NCBI RefSeq assembly: GCF_012396615.1
Contig: NZ_JAAXPV010000001.1
Coordinates: forward strand, 1-64,000
DNA length: 64,000 nt
Direction of reading: 5' to 3'
From: Rothia terrae
Lineage (GTDB): Bacteria > Actinomycetota > Actinomycetes > Actinomycetales > Micrococcaceae
Shown here in pieces: positions 1 to 8,726 of the stretch. The translations under genes were made by a program, and so were the position numbers. The notes beneath the pieces were generated by a model. It ran no database searches, had not been told where the DNA came from, and saw only the letters and a program-made list of their open reading frames with translations. The first letter of the stretch is position 1. The number at the start of each line of letters is the position of its first letter.

Positions 1-192
1 GCGCGCGGCCCCCCCCCCCCCCCCCCGTTCAAACCGTCGCCGTACGAGCCCCAAGGACATATCTCCTTGCACGTAGCCCAGCTTGATACGTTGAGATGGG
101 GCAAGTCCCCCTCTTTTGGCTGCTTGCAAGAGCGACGATATAGCCTCAAAATCATCAATCGACGCGTTCACCATTGAATAACTTGCCATCAT
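1..192 (-). CDS. Unknown protein, 5' end only, with poly-Gly tract
   Basis: This is an open frame of 64 codons running off the left edge. Tandem ATG codons at 192 and 189 follow a GGGG ribosome site 4-8 nt upstream on the minus strand. The N-terminus is mildly acidic and then basic (a helical stretch with DDFEAISSLLQAAKRGG, later LVRRRFERG). It then enters a run of glycines encoded by the 18-nt C tract at 9-26. I do not recognise the family. The tract may make the frame slippage-prone (phase variation), or it may simply be a homopolymer where an assembly broke. The promoter region holds overlapping palindromes, so the gene is probably regulated. Function cannot be assigned. Confidence 0.5.
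   Translation of the reverse strand, partial: MMASYSMVNASIDDFEAISSLLQAAKRGGLAPSQRIKLGYVQGDMSLGLVRRRFERGGGGGAAR
9..26. repeat. 18-nt poly-C (poly-G) homopolymer
   Basis: There is an uninterrupted run of 18 C on the + strand, preceded by alternating GCGCGC at the extreme edge. It lies inside the partial minus-strand reading frame, about 165 nt downstream of its start codon. Length changes by slippage would shift that frame. A contig edge artefact is the main alternative. Confidence 0.75.
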
Positions 193-208
193 AACACCCC
201 TTATTTAT

Positions 209-230
209 TTTACGAGTAAAGTTTTTACTC
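209..230 (-). promoter_or_regulatory. Overlapping palindromes upstream of the left-edge gene
   Basis: Two overlapping inverted repeats are present: a perfect 12-bp palindrome TTTACGAGTAAA (209-220), and GAGTAAA-N3-TTTACTC (214-230). They sit 17-38 nt upstream of the start at 192, next to an AT-rich stretch that could serve as a -10 (TAAAAT on the minus strand). The placement fits a repressor operator. The binding protein is unknown. Confidence 0.4.
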
Positions 231-292
231 TTCTATCTAAACACTTTAGACACAAAATTTCAGCTACCCCTTCATCCCCTATTTCAACGCAA

Positions 293-324
293 AAGGACGC
301 GAGCGCCTCAGCACCCGCGTCCTT
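293..324 (-). terminator. Hairpin downstream of glnK
   Basis: The arms are AAGGACGCG (293-301) and CGCGTCCTT (316-324), around a 14-nt loop. On the minus strand the second arm runs into TTTTG, so it can end the amtB-glnK transcript. The arms are the same 9-mer pair seen at 9774-9801. Confidence 0.6.
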
Positions 325-343
325 GCACCAGAAGAATCAGCAC

Positions 344-682
344 CTAAAGGGCTGCGCTACCTCGCTCCCCCGTACGGATTCTAATCACCTCATCAACTGT
401 TGAAATCCAGATCTTTCCGTCGCCCGGTAAACCTGTATTTGCTGCTGCAATAATGATTTCAACAATATCCTGAGCCCTCTGCTCGGTGGTCACGATTTCC
501 AACCGAACCTTTGGAAGCAGACTCACGGTGAACTCCTGACCGCGATAGACCTCAACATGGCCACGTTGTTTTCCATAACCAGATGCTTCAGTCACTGTCA
601 TGCCCGAAACCCCGAAGGCCTCCAGCTCAGCATGAATTTCCTGAAATTTTTCTGGCTGAATCAAAGCGGTGATCAGTTTCAT
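344..682 (-). CDS. glnK: PII nitrogen regulatory protein GlnK/GlnB
   Basis: This PII signal protein has 112 residues, the normal family length. PII trimers bind ATP/ADP and 2-oxoglutarate and block the ammonium channel AmtB through the T-loop. The N-terminus MKLITALIQPEKF, the T-loop GYGKQRGHVEVYRGQEF and the B-loop TGLPGDGKIW are clear. Position 51, normally the Tyr that is adenylylated or uridylylated, is Phe here (codon TTC, read directly), while Tyr46 is kept. Covalent switching at the classical site is therefore impossible. The gene lies 3 nt downstream of amtB and forms an operon with it. No glnD follows; instead there is a terminator hairpin and then the unknown gene at the edge. Confidence 0.96.
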   Translation of the reverse strand: MKLITALIQPEKFQEIHAELEAFGVSGMTVTEASGYGKQRGHVEVYRGQEFTVSLLPKVRLEIVTTEQRAQDIVEIIIAAANTGLPGDGKIWISTVDEVIRIRTGERGSAAL

Positions 683-685
683 GGG

Positions 686-1951
686 CTACTCCCCTAGACT
701 CTTCAAAAAATTACCCGACGTACCGGGTACAAATGAATAGGCTGTTTCAGCGTGCTGCGCCAAATCAATTCCTTGAATTTCCTGCTTTTCACTCACGCGG
801 AATCCAATGGTGCGATGAACCAGGTACGCAATCGCAAGCGTCATGACAGCCGAGAAAATCATCGAAAGAATAGTAGCTACCGTCTGGGTTACTAACAATC
901 CAAAACCCCCGCCGTAGAAAAGTCCAGCTTGTCCAGTGTCTGGGGTAGCAACAAAGCCCAGCGCTAAGGTGCCAATAATTCCAGATACAAGGTGTACGCC
1001 CACAACATCCAGGGAATCATCGTAACCCCACTTGTACTTCACACCCACCGCGTACGCCGAAGCTACACCGGATATCAGCCCCAGCACGATTGCCCAAATT
1101 GGGGCAATATTTGCGCATGCAGGAGTAATTGCCACTAATCCCGCCACGATACCGGATGCGCCGCCCAGCGAGGTCGCATGACCATCGCGGAAACGTTCGA
1201 GCGCTGTCCAACCCAGCATTGCGGCCCCGGGTGTTACTAAGGTATTAGTCCAAATCAGACCGGTCTGCACTACGCTATCTGCTGCACCCGCGTTGAAGCC
1301 GAACCATCCAAACCACAGCACAGCCGCACCAAGCATCACGAACGGTAAGTTGTGCGGTCGATGGTTAGGATCTTTGCCGAACCCCTGACGTGCACCAAGA
1401 ATCACCGCGAGAACCAAACCCGCAACACCCGCGTTAATGTGAATGACCAAACCGCCCGCAAAATCAATAGCTTCACCAAATACCGAGCCGATAAGACCTT
1501 CATCTGAGAAGAGCCCACCACCCCACACCATAAACGCAAGCGGACAGTACACCAAAGTAATCCACAATGGAACAAATGCTATCCAGGCACTAAATTTAGC
1601 GCGATCAGCTACAGACCCAGAAATAATGGCCACAGCAATAATGGCGAAGGTTGAGCTAAAACCCACCGTCAATAGTTGTTCAGGCGAATCATGGAGCAGT
1701 TGCATCACCCCGAAATTAGAAAAAGGCGAACCCACAATTTCAGGAATCAGCGCCGGTTCGATGCTCATAGAATAACCCCACAGCACCCAGATAACCCCGA
1801 CCAATCCCATCGCGATAAAAGACATCATCATCATGTTCAATGCGGCTTTGGCGCGGGTCATTCCGCTATAGAAAAAAGCAAGACCAGGCGTCATCAATAG
1901 CACCATTGCCGATGCAACAATACTCCACACGTTCTCGGCAGACAGTTCCAT
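686..1951 (-). CDS. amtB: Ammonium transporter Amt/MEP family
   Basis: This 421-residue integral membrane protein has about 11 transmembrane segments and forms trimeric ammonium/ammonia channels in the cytoplasmic membrane. The N-terminal NVWSIVASAMVLLMTPGLAFFYSG and the later motifs FAGGLVIHINAGVAGLVLA and DDSLDVVGVHLVSGIIGTL carry the twin pore histidines typical of Amt. The start ATG at 1951 has GGGGATG just upstream. It is co-transcribed with glnK (3-nt gap), the classical amtB-glnK pair in which PII gates the channel. A GlnR-like box lies about 80 nt upstream. Confidence 0.96.
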   Translation of the reverse strand: MELSAENVWSIVASAMVLLMTPGLAFFYSGMTRAKAALNMMMMSFIAMGLVGVIWVLWGYSMSIEPALIPEIVGSPFSNFGVMQLLHDSPEQLLTVGFSSTFAIIAVAIISGSVADRAKFSAWIAFVPLWITLVYCPLAFMVWGGGLFSDEGLIGSVFGEAIDFAGGLVIHINAGVAGLVLAVILGARQGFGKDPNHRPHNLPFVMLGAAVLWFGWFGFNAGAADSVVQTGLIWTNTLVTPGAAMLGWTALERFRDGHATSLGGASGIVAGLVAITPACANIAPIWAIVLGLISGVASAYAVGVKYKWGYDDSLDVVGVHLVSGIIGTLALGFVATPDTGQAGLFYGGGFGLLVTQTVATILSMIFSAVMTLAIAYLVHRTIGFRVSEKQEIQGIDLAQHAETAYSFVPGTSGNFLKSLGE

Positions 1952-2029
1952 ATCATCCCCGTTTTCGTTGTAGTGCGTATGTGATGTCTCTATTCAACGG
2001 GAGCAGTGTTTCGGTTTCTACGCCGGTAC

Positions 2030-2045
2030 GTAACGCTCAGGTTAC
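2030..2045 (-). promoter_or_regulatory. GlnR-like box upstream of amtB
   Basis: GTAAC-N6-GTTAC is an exact palindrome matching the half-site pattern (GTnAC-N6-GnnAC) described for actinobacterial GlnR. It lies about 80 nt upstream of amtB, a standard GlnR target. Further GTTAC half-sites occur at 2093, 2113 and 2128. The assignment is inferred from motif and context; GlnR itself is not in this window. Confidence 0.5.
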
Positions 2046-2156
2046 TGATGCATGTTCAGTGTTGCAGTTGTGTATCAGCACGTTTCAGCGGTGTTACAGA
2101 GGTTAGAAATACGTTACGCCAGCACCAGTTACCGCTGACTTATTGCACCGCAAACA

Positions 2157-2194
2157 CAAAAAGGGGTGGCACTTCAAAAGAAGTGCCACCCCTT
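2157..2194 (-). terminator. Terminator of ftsY
   Basis: There is a perfect 15-bp stem, AAGGGGTGGCACTTC (2161-2175) and its complement (2180-2194), with a 4-nt loop. On the minus strand it is followed by TTTTTGTGTTTG. It ends the ftsY transcript before the amtB promoter. Confidence 0.88.
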
Positions 2195-2225
2195 GCACAG
2201 GTAGGTGAATCAAACAGCTATTGAT

Positions 2226-3314
2226 CTAGTCAATAAGTGCGTCCACAAAACCTTCAGCATCAAACGGAGCCAAATCATCCGGGCCCTCACCCAAGCCAAC
2301 GAGTTTGACCGGAACGCCCAGAGTTTCCTGAATGGCAACCACGATGCCGCCCTTCGCTGTTCCATCAAGCTTGGTCAGAACAATACCGGTAATATCGACA
2401 ACTTCAGCGAAAACCTTTGCCTGTACCATACCGTTCTGGCCGGTCGTCGCATCAATTACCAACAGAACTTCGGTAACGGGTGCTTCTTTTTCGACAACAC
2501 GCTTAATCTTGCCCAGCTGATCCATAAGACCAGCCTTGTTCTGCAAGCGTCCTGCGGTATCAATCATGACGGTATCAACACCACGCTGTTTACCTTCCTT
2601 GATAGTTTCGAAGGCCACGGACGCGGGATCAGCACCGTCCTTCTCGCTACGGACGGTTTCAACACCAACACGGTTGCCCCAGGTCTGTAGCTGATCAGCT
2701 GCCGCCGCACGGAAGGTATCTGCTGCACCGAGCAACAGCTGCTTATCTTCAGCGACCATGACGCGTGCCAGTTTGCCAACGGTCGTAGTTTTACCTACGC
2801 CGTTGACGCCAACCACCAAAACAACGCCGGGATTACCGTCAGCACCATCGAGCTTCAAAGAACGGTCAAGGTCGGGGTTAACAACCTTCAAAAGTTCCTC
2901 ACGCAACATCTGCTTCACGTGTGCCGGGTCTTCGGTTCCTTCTACACGGACTCGAGATTGCAAAGCCTCCACAAGACGCATGGACGGCTCTGAACCGAGG
3001 TCAGCCATGAGCAAGGTTTCTTCGACCTCGTCCCAGACGTCCTGATCGATTTTGTCGCGAGAAAGTAGCGCTAAAAGCCCCTTGCCCAGCATATTGTTGG
3101 AACGAGCCAAGCGTTCTCGCAGTCGAACCAGACGCCCAGCTACCGGAGCAGGTGAATCTACCGAAGGCTTACCGTCAGCAGGATCATTAGCATCTCGGGT
3201 GCTTGAGTAGCCGCCTGGAGGGGCCTTGGGACCGCGCATCAGCACAGTAGCCAAACCCACCAAAACAGCGACGCCAAGCACAATGTACAAAATAAGCGTC
3301 AAAGTATCATTCAT
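2226..3314 (-). CDS. ftsY: Signal recognition particle receptor FtsY
   Basis: This SRP-type GTPase docks the ribosome-SRP complex at the SecYEG translocon. Taking the ATG at 3314 gives 362 residues starting MNDTLTLILYIVLGVAVLVG, a membrane-anchoring helix of the kind found on actinobacterial FtsY. An in-frame ATG at 3347 adds 11 residues and has no better ribosome site. The NG domain shows the P-loop GVNGVGKT (about residues 169-176), DTAGR, and TKLDGTAKGG. It belongs to the smc-ftsY neighbourhood conserved in actinobacteria, but an opposite-strand MFS gene lies between them here. Confidence 0.95.
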   Translation of the reverse strand: MNDTLTLILYIVLGVAVLVGLATVLMRGPKAPPGGYSSTRDANDPADGKPSVDSPAPVAGRLVRLRERLARSNNMLGKGLLALLSRDKIDQDVWDEVEETLLMADLGSEPSMRLVEALQSRVRVEGTEDPAHVKQMLREELLKVVNPDLDRSLKLDGADGNPGVVLVVGVNGVGKTTTVGKLARVMVAEDKQLLLGAADTFRAAAADQLQTWGNRVGVETVRSEKDGADPASVAFETIKEGKQRGVDTVMIDTAGRLQNKAGLMDQLGKIKRVVEKEAPVTEVLLVIDATTGQNGMVQAKVFAEVVDITGIVLTKLDGTAKGGIVVAIQETLGVPVKLVGLGEGPDDLAPFDAEGFVDALID

Positions 3315-3559
3315 GTTCTCTAGCTTGCCACAAATTAGTTTTGGCATGTGGGTTTTCTAGCCGTGAGCTCATCACAACTGAGATCAGAGACAAAACGTAA
3401 GCTCGCTTACTGCAACCCCTCCATTAGGAATGGGCAAAGATCGACGCAGGACTTGAGACCCTTATAAATAAACCCCGCTTTACTTGAGGAATATTTTTTA
3501 CATACTTGAATGTTAAAAGATGTCAGAAGATACGTAACGAACCCACACAGATTGTCACT

Positions 3560-4912
3560 ATGTCAGGCTATGAACAAGACCCCAAAACGGGAGTTATCAA
3601 CTCAATCGCACCCGAAACCGGGCTACTGCCGGTTATCGCTTCAGAAGAGGCAACGGCTCCCCCGTCAGTAGAAAAACCAAAAGTCCCCGAGCAGATCAAG
3701 GTAATGATTGTTGCATCATTCCTTATTGCACTCGGGTTTGGTCTCATCGCACCGGTTCTCCCCCGCTATGCCACAAGCTTCAATGTGGGCACCGCAATTG
3801 CCGGTGTTGTTATCTCGATTTTTGCCTTTACCCGTCTGCTCTTCGCTCCCGGCGCTGGCAAGCTTATTGAAAAGTTCACGGAACGTCCCGTCTACATCGC
3901 AGGACTTTTGATTGTTGCTGTTGGCTCTCTTGCCACAGCCTTTGCGCCTAACATCTGGTTTTTGCTCGCAGCCAGAGCCTTTGGCGGCGTCGGATCAGTC
4001 ATGTTCTCGGTTTCAGCAATGGGTTTGCTGGTTCGTCTCTCTCCCCCGACTATTCGCGGACGCGTCAGCGGTTACTACGCAACATCATTTTTGCTGGGTA
4101 ACATTTTGGGTCCTGTCGCGGGTGCGTTGGCTACACCCCTGGGCATGCGAGTACCCTTTGTCGCATACGCCGTTTTGCTCTTTGCCGCATCCGCCGTACT
4201 GTTTTTGCGACTCAAAGATACCGGCATGACCACCACCATGATGCGTGCGCAGGTGAACCCACCGCTCACCTTCCGGAATGCTTTAAAATTCAGTAACTAT
4301 CGGGCAGCGCTCGCAGGTAACTTTGCTGTTGGCTGGGTTGCCTTGGGCATTCGTGTCTCGCTGATTCCTTTGGCAGCTATTTCAGTCATGACGATGGTCT
4401 CTGGCGAAGGCGTCAACGTTGATAACCAGGCCGCTTTCTTGGCGGGTTTTGCGATGGCTGCATACGCCGTAGGTAACGCGTTTGCACAGAATATTGCCGG
4501 AAAATTTAGTGACCGTTCCGGACGTCGCCCCTTTGTATTTGCCGGGCTCATCATTGCTGGTATCAGCACAATTTTCTTTGGCTTCGCTTCGCATCCGATC
4601 TGGTTTGTTGGCCTGTCTGTGGTCACCGGTATCGGCACCGGCATTTTGGCGCCCGCGATGCAGGCGTCCATTGCGGATATTATCGGCAACAAGCGCTCCG
4701 GCGGTTCGGTGCTGGCGTCCTCTCAGATGTTTTCTGATGTTGGGCAGATTGTTGGTCCAATCTTAGCCGGCGCTATCGCCGATGCGGCGGGCTTCGGCTG
4801 GGCATTTGGTGTATCGGGTGCGCTCATGATTTTGACGTCGGTACTCTGGTTACCCGCCATGCGCCCTAGCTACCCCGCTGATCTGGCGGACGAAGAATAT
4901 ACCGGCCGCTAA
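3560..4912 (+). CDS. MFS transporter (probable drug/H+ antiporter)
   Basis: This major facilitator superfamily permease has about 450 residues and 12 predicted membrane helices. A roughly 45-residue cytoplasmic N-terminal tail comes before the first helix (VMIVASFLIALGFGLIAPVLPRYA). The loop-2/3 motif (GKLIEKFTERPVYIAG) and the proline-rich helix 5 region (GYYATSFLLGNILGPVAGALA) resemble DHA1-type exporters. The frame is open from a TTG at 3506; the ATG at 3560 is preferred although neither has a strong ribosome site. The gene sits on the plus strand between ftsY and smc, breaking a normally contiguous pair. The substrate is unknown. Confidence 0.85.
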   Translation: MSGYEQDPKTGVINSIAPETGLLPVIASEEATAPPSVEKPKVPEQIKVMIVASFLIALGFGLIAPVLPRYATSFNVGTAIAGVVISIFAFTRLLFAPGAGKLIEKFTERPVYIAGLLIVAVGSLATAFAPNIWFLLAARAFGGVGSVMFSVSAMGLLVRLSPPTIRGRVSGYYATSFLLGNILGPVAGALATPLGMRVPFVAYAVLLFAASAVLFLRLKDTGMTTTMMRAQVNPPLTFRNALKFSNYRAALAGNFAVGWVALGIRVSLIPLAAISVMTMVSGEGVNVDNQAAFLAGFAMAAYAVGNAFAQNIAGKFSDRSGRRPFVFAGLIIAGISTIFFGFASHPIWFVGLSVVTGIGTGILAPAMQASIADIIGNKRSGGSVLASSQMFSDVGQIVGPILAGAIADAAGFGWAFGVSGALMILTSVLWLPAMRPSYPADLADEEYTGR

Positions 4913-4929
4913 GCGTCCTCATCTCACTA

Positions 4930-4964
4930 AAAAGTGCCCCAAGGTGTTCTTGGGGCACTTTTTT
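4930..4964. terminator. Bidirectional terminator between MFS gene and smc
   Basis: The stem AAAGTGCCCCAAG / CTTGGGGCACTTT has a 5-nt loop. It has six T on the plus strand and five T on the minus strand, so it can serve both convergent genes. Confidence 0.88.
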
Positions 4965-4995
4965 AAAATAAAACTTAGGGCTAAGGGCGGTACAG

Positions 4996-7900
4996 CTATG
5001 CCAGCAGTTCTCTGAGCTGTTCGATTCTCTGGCTAACTACAGTGCTGACGCCGTCGTGCATAGCGATTCCGTAGAGGACTTCCGCAGCTTCCATCGTGCG
5101 GGTTTTATGCGTCACCATCACCAGCTGTGATTGCTGTGAAAGCTCCTTGAGGATATCCAACAGGCGTGAAAGATTGCGGTCATCAAGAGCTGCCTCAACC
5201 TCATCCAGCACATAAAACGGGGCGGGACGAGCCATAAAGATTGCAATTAAAAGCGCCAACGATGCCAGCGACCTCTCGCCACCAGACAGCAACGATAGAC
5301 GCTTGACCTTTTTACCTGCTGGACGCGCGTGAACTTCGATGCCTGTGTCTAGTAAGTTGGTGGGGTCGGTGAGGACGAGGGTGCCTTCGCCTCCTGGGAA
5401 AAGACGCGGAAAAATCACCTCGTAATTGTTTTTAACCTCGGTGAAAACAGATTCAAAGAGCGTGGCAATATGCGTATTGACGTCCTTCATAATGGCACGC
5501 AGATCAGCACGTGATGATTTGAGGTCATTTAACTGCTCGTTCATGAACCTGTGGCGTTCTTGAAGGGCTTCATACTCCTCAAGCGCCAGGGGGTTTACCG
5601 CCCCTAGATTCTGTAACTGTTGAGTCAGCTTTTCAAGGGTCAGCAGAGTCTGGTCGCTGTCATAGTTTTCAAGGTGCTCTTCATAGCGTTCAACGAGCTG
5701 GCTGGCTGTTTTACCTGAAATCTCTAAGGATTTCTGGCTCAGGTCTTCATACCTGGTTTCTAGGCGAGCGTGTTGAATTTTGTACTCTGAAACCTGCGTT
5801 GAGAGCGATGATAGCTGGGCTTGTAGGATAGTCTTTTCGGAAGTTTTGCGTTCTTGTTGTTTGGCTAGGTCTGCTAGTTTCTTTTGCGCGTGTACCAGCG
5901 CATCTTCTTCATGTTTGTGAGCTGTTTTTAACGCTTGTTGAAGCAGGATAGCTTTCTTTTTAGCCACCCGGGCTTTGTGCGCCCTCTGCTCACCGAGCTC
6001 TTGACGCTGCAACGCCCGGTTGAACTCACCTAGAGCTTGATTCAGCTCTTGGTTACTCGTTTGGAGACCCTTTTTGGCGCGTGTGAGACTTTCTTCGGAT
6101 GCTTGCGCGCGACTGGTAGCGGCATCAAGCACAGACTGGACGCGGTTGACTCGTTGCTGAACCTGGTTTTGACGCTTTTCAAGTGCGCTTATATCGCGGT
6201 CGACAGGTCGCTGCTGACCGATCAAATCGAGTGTTGTTTTCAGCTCTCGCTGAGCGTCCTTTACGCGCTGCTGGGCAGTCTCTACCAAATGACTCTGCCG
6301 CTTAATGTGGCTTTCAAGAGTCGCCAGACGCGATTCGAAGGCGGCAGTCTCGCGGTGTAATTTTTCAGCTTCACCTCGTGCCGCGCCGAGGTGGCGAAGC
6401 ACTTCTTTTTCCTCGGTGCGAGCGTCAGCCAGAGTTTTCTCGGCGGCCTGCACTGTTTCACTCGATTCCAGCACCCGACGCTGAATGTTCTCCAGTTGCT
6501 GAGACACCTTTTCAAAATCGTGCTGCAGTTGCACCGCAGAGCTAGCAGCACGGGGGTAAATCACCGACCAGTTGCTGATTCTGACACCTGCACGGGTAAC
6601 CGCCACGAATCCGGTGTTTTTCTCCACGAAGGAATGAGCGTCCTCGATATTTTCTGTCACAACATAGTACCCCAGTGCAGCGCGAACAATAGGCTCGGCA
6701 TCTGCGTCGGCGTCAATGACCTCAAGAATTGGCCTGACGTTTTTCTCTGCACAATCAGGTAGCGAAGAATGCGCCGAAGGGCTGAAGACGACAGATACCT
6801 CTGTGACTTTTCCGGCGGTACGTACTGTCTGACGTTCGACCACATAGGCTTCGGCAATATCGCCTAAAGCTACGGCAACAGCCTCATCCCACCCGTCTTC
6901 GACGCTGAATCGTTTGAAAAGCTGCTGCGCTTTAGCCGGGGCGTCCTGCGATGCTTTACTAGCTAGGGCACGGTGAAGGGTAGCTTTTTCAGCGATGTGG
7001 GTCGCCTCTAAAGTAGTGATTTTTGCATGCTCAGTGCGAGCCCTCTCAAGATTCTGACGCGCAGATGAACGGCGCTTTTGAACGCTCTCATGCTGCTCTT
7101 GCGTTTGACGAACCTTATTTTTAGCGTCCTGGAGAGCTGAGCGGTGTTCTTGAAGAATCGCGGTCGCATTAGACTTCAATTCGATAATTTCATCTAGTTC
7201 TTGACCGCGTTCTTGAGCCTCTGCCTCCGCTCGCGTTGCGCGTGCCCGGTGAGCAGCTAGTTCCTCTGTAAGCTCCGCCTTGCGTTGACGCTCTGCCTGA
7301 ATCTGCTTGTGAACACTACGCACTGCTTGAGACGCTTTGTCATAATCTTCCGCCGCGACCTGCTGCTTTATACCCGCGACAAAGACTTGCTCAGCTACGA
7401 GTACTTTGTGTGCACTCAGATCCGAAGCGTCCTGCTGCGCTTGATTCACACGTGCGCGAGCGCTCGCCAGCGCCCGCTGATAAGGCGTGATATCAATTTC
7501 TGAGCGCGTTGAGCGTTCATGGGCTAAATCAATAAGTCCTGCGATTTGAGATTCTAAAGCTGAGATTTTTTGCAGTCTGTTCTCAATGGAACGTTCTATC
7601 TCTTGCGCTTCAGAGAACGTTTTTCTAAAGACGCCGCTGTTTTCTTGAGCAGTTTTGTCCTCAGCCGTTAGCTGTTCAAAAACATCGTGGGCTTGTGCCT
7701 GTTGCTCCGAAATTCTCTCGATGTCCTGAGAAAGATTTTTGATGTCAACTGCAAGTTGTACAGATTGCAGTTCACGGATTCCTGCCTGAATTTTGGAGGC
7801 TTCGCGTGCTGATTCTGCTTGTTCACTTAAAGGTTCTAGCTGGTGCTCGAGTTCTTTGACTAGATCTTCGACGCGAGTGAGGTTTTCGCGCATGGACTCT

Positions 7901-8442
7901 AGTTTGCGCGCGGTTTTATCCTGGCGACGACGGTGTCTGTTAATTCCTGCAGCTTCTTCAAGTAGGACGCGTCGCTGTTCTGCCGAGGCGTAGAGCAGTT
8001 GATCGAGTTGCCCCTGCCCGACCAAAACATGAAGGTTTTTACCTAAACCTGCTCCTGACAGCAGTTCTTGAATATCAGCTAGGCGGGCTGGTTCGCCGTT
8101 AATTTCGTACTCAGAGCCACCTGTCCGGAACATGGTGCGAGAAATCTCCACCTCTGAATACGGAGCATCGAGTTCTCCATCTGAGTTATCGAAAGTGACA
8201 CTCACTTTCGCGCGTCCCAAAGCAGAGCGCTGGCCGGCACCCGCGAAGATTACGTCCTGCATCGAACCGCCACGCAAATTTTTGGTGCCTTGCTCACCCA
8301 GCACCCAGGAAAGCGCGTCCACAACGTTTGATTTGCCCGAACCGTTAGGGCCAACAATCGCACTCATGCCCCGGTCAAAAGTGAAGGTAGTTGCAGATGC
8401 GAATGATTTGAATCCGCGAATGGTGAGCGAGGTCAGGTGCAC
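4996..8442 (-). CDS. smc: Chromosome segregation protein SMC
   Basis: This structural-maintenance-of-chromosomes ATPase has 1148 residues and is the core of condensin with ScpA/ScpB. The GTG at 8442 is chosen because GGGGAAG lies 7 nt upstream and the protein then begins with the conserved HLTSLTIRGFKSFA. The frame extends 33 nt further to 8475 without support. The P-loop GPNGSGKS is at residues 31-38. Two long coiled coils flank a hinge in the middle. The C-terminal head carries the signature LSGGERSLASLALL and Walker B FYVLDEVEAALDD. Normally smc follows mutM directly; here the ole operon lies between them on the other strand. Confidence 0.97.
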   Translation of the reverse strand: MHLTSLTIRGFKSFASATTFTFDRGMSAIVGPNGSGKSNVVDALSWVLGEQGTKNLRGGSMQDVIFAGAGQRSALGRAKVSVTFDNSDGELDAPYSEVEISRTMFRTGGSEYEINGEPARLADIQELLSGAGLGKNLHVLVGQGQLDQLLYASAEQRRVLLEEAAGINRHRRRQDKTARKLESMRENLTRVEDLVKELEHQLEPLSEQAESAREASKIQAGIRELQSVQLAVDIKNLSQDIERISEQQAQAHDVFEQLTAEDKTAQENSGVFRKTFSEAQEIERSIENRLQKISALESQIAGLIDLAHERSTRSEIDITPYQRALASARARVNQAQQDASDLSAHKVLVAEQVFVAGIKQQVAAEDYDKASQAVRSVHKQIQAERQRKAELTEELAAHRARATRAEAEAQERGQELDEIIELKSNATAILQEHRSALQDAKNKVRQTQEQHESVQKRRSSARQNLERARTEHAKITTLEATHIAEKATLHRALASKASQDAPAKAQQLFKRFSVEDGWDEAVAVALGDIAEAYVVERQTVRTAGKVTEVSVVFSPSAHSSLPDCAEKNVRPILEVIDADADAEPIVRAALGYYVVTENIEDAHSFVEKNTGFVAVTRAGVRISNWSVIYPRAASSAVQLQHDFEKVSQQLENIQRRVLESSETVQAAEKTLADARTEEKEVLRHLGAARGEAEKLHRETAAFESRLATLESHIKRQSHLVETAQQRVKDAQRELKTTLDLIGQQRPVDRDISALEKRQNQVQQRVNRVQSVLDAATSRAQASEESLTRAKKGLQTSNQELNQALGEFNRALQRQELGEQRAHKARVAKKKAILLQQALKTAHKHEEDALVHAQKKLADLAKQQERKTSEKTILQAQLSSLSTQVSEYKIQHARLETRYEDLSQKSLEISGKTASQLVERYEEHLENYDSDQTLLTLEKLTQQLQNLGAVNPLALEEYEALQERHRFMNEQLNDLKSSRADLRAIMKDVNTHIATLFESVFTEVKNNYEVIFPRLFPGGEGTLVLTDPTNLLDTGIEVHARPAGKKVKRLSLLSGGERSLASLALLIAIFMARPAPFYVLDEVEAALDDRNLSRLLDILKELSQQSQLVMVTHKTRTMEAAEVLYGIAMHDGVSTVVSQRIEQLRELLA

Positions 8443-8668
8443 GAAAGAACTTCCCCAATCGGTATCAATAAGCAAGTAGTACCCAGAGTACCGCAGGTCG
8501 CTAACTCGCTCTGTCGATTACGGCTCCTGCAAGTGTCACATCAATGACCACGTAGCAATACAAAACACTGTGATATTGCCCCATCAGTGAAATACCCAGT
8601 AGGCTTTGACTAAAGTATTAGAATCTTAGGTAATTGTGTACTGCCAGATGTGCATACATTCTTATTCT

Positions 8669-8694
8669 GTTCACTCATTAGACGAGAAGTGAAC
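8669..8694 (+). promoter_or_regulatory. Inverted repeat upstream of the ole operon
   Basis: GTTCACT (8669-8675) and AGTGAAC (8688-8694) form a perfect 7-bp inverted repeat with a 12-bp spacer. It ends 32 nt before the oleA start, between the diverging smc and ole genes. This is a likely regulator operator; no specific family can be named from sequence alone. Confidence 0.42.
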
Positions 8695-8726
8695 ACCGAT
8701 ATTCCAGGTACGAAAGCTCCAATAGA

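Noticed and set aside
2205-2690. 161-codon plus-strand frame opposite ftsY
   Set aside because: It lies antisense to conserved ftsY codons, has no ribosome site and starts inside the ftsY terminator region.
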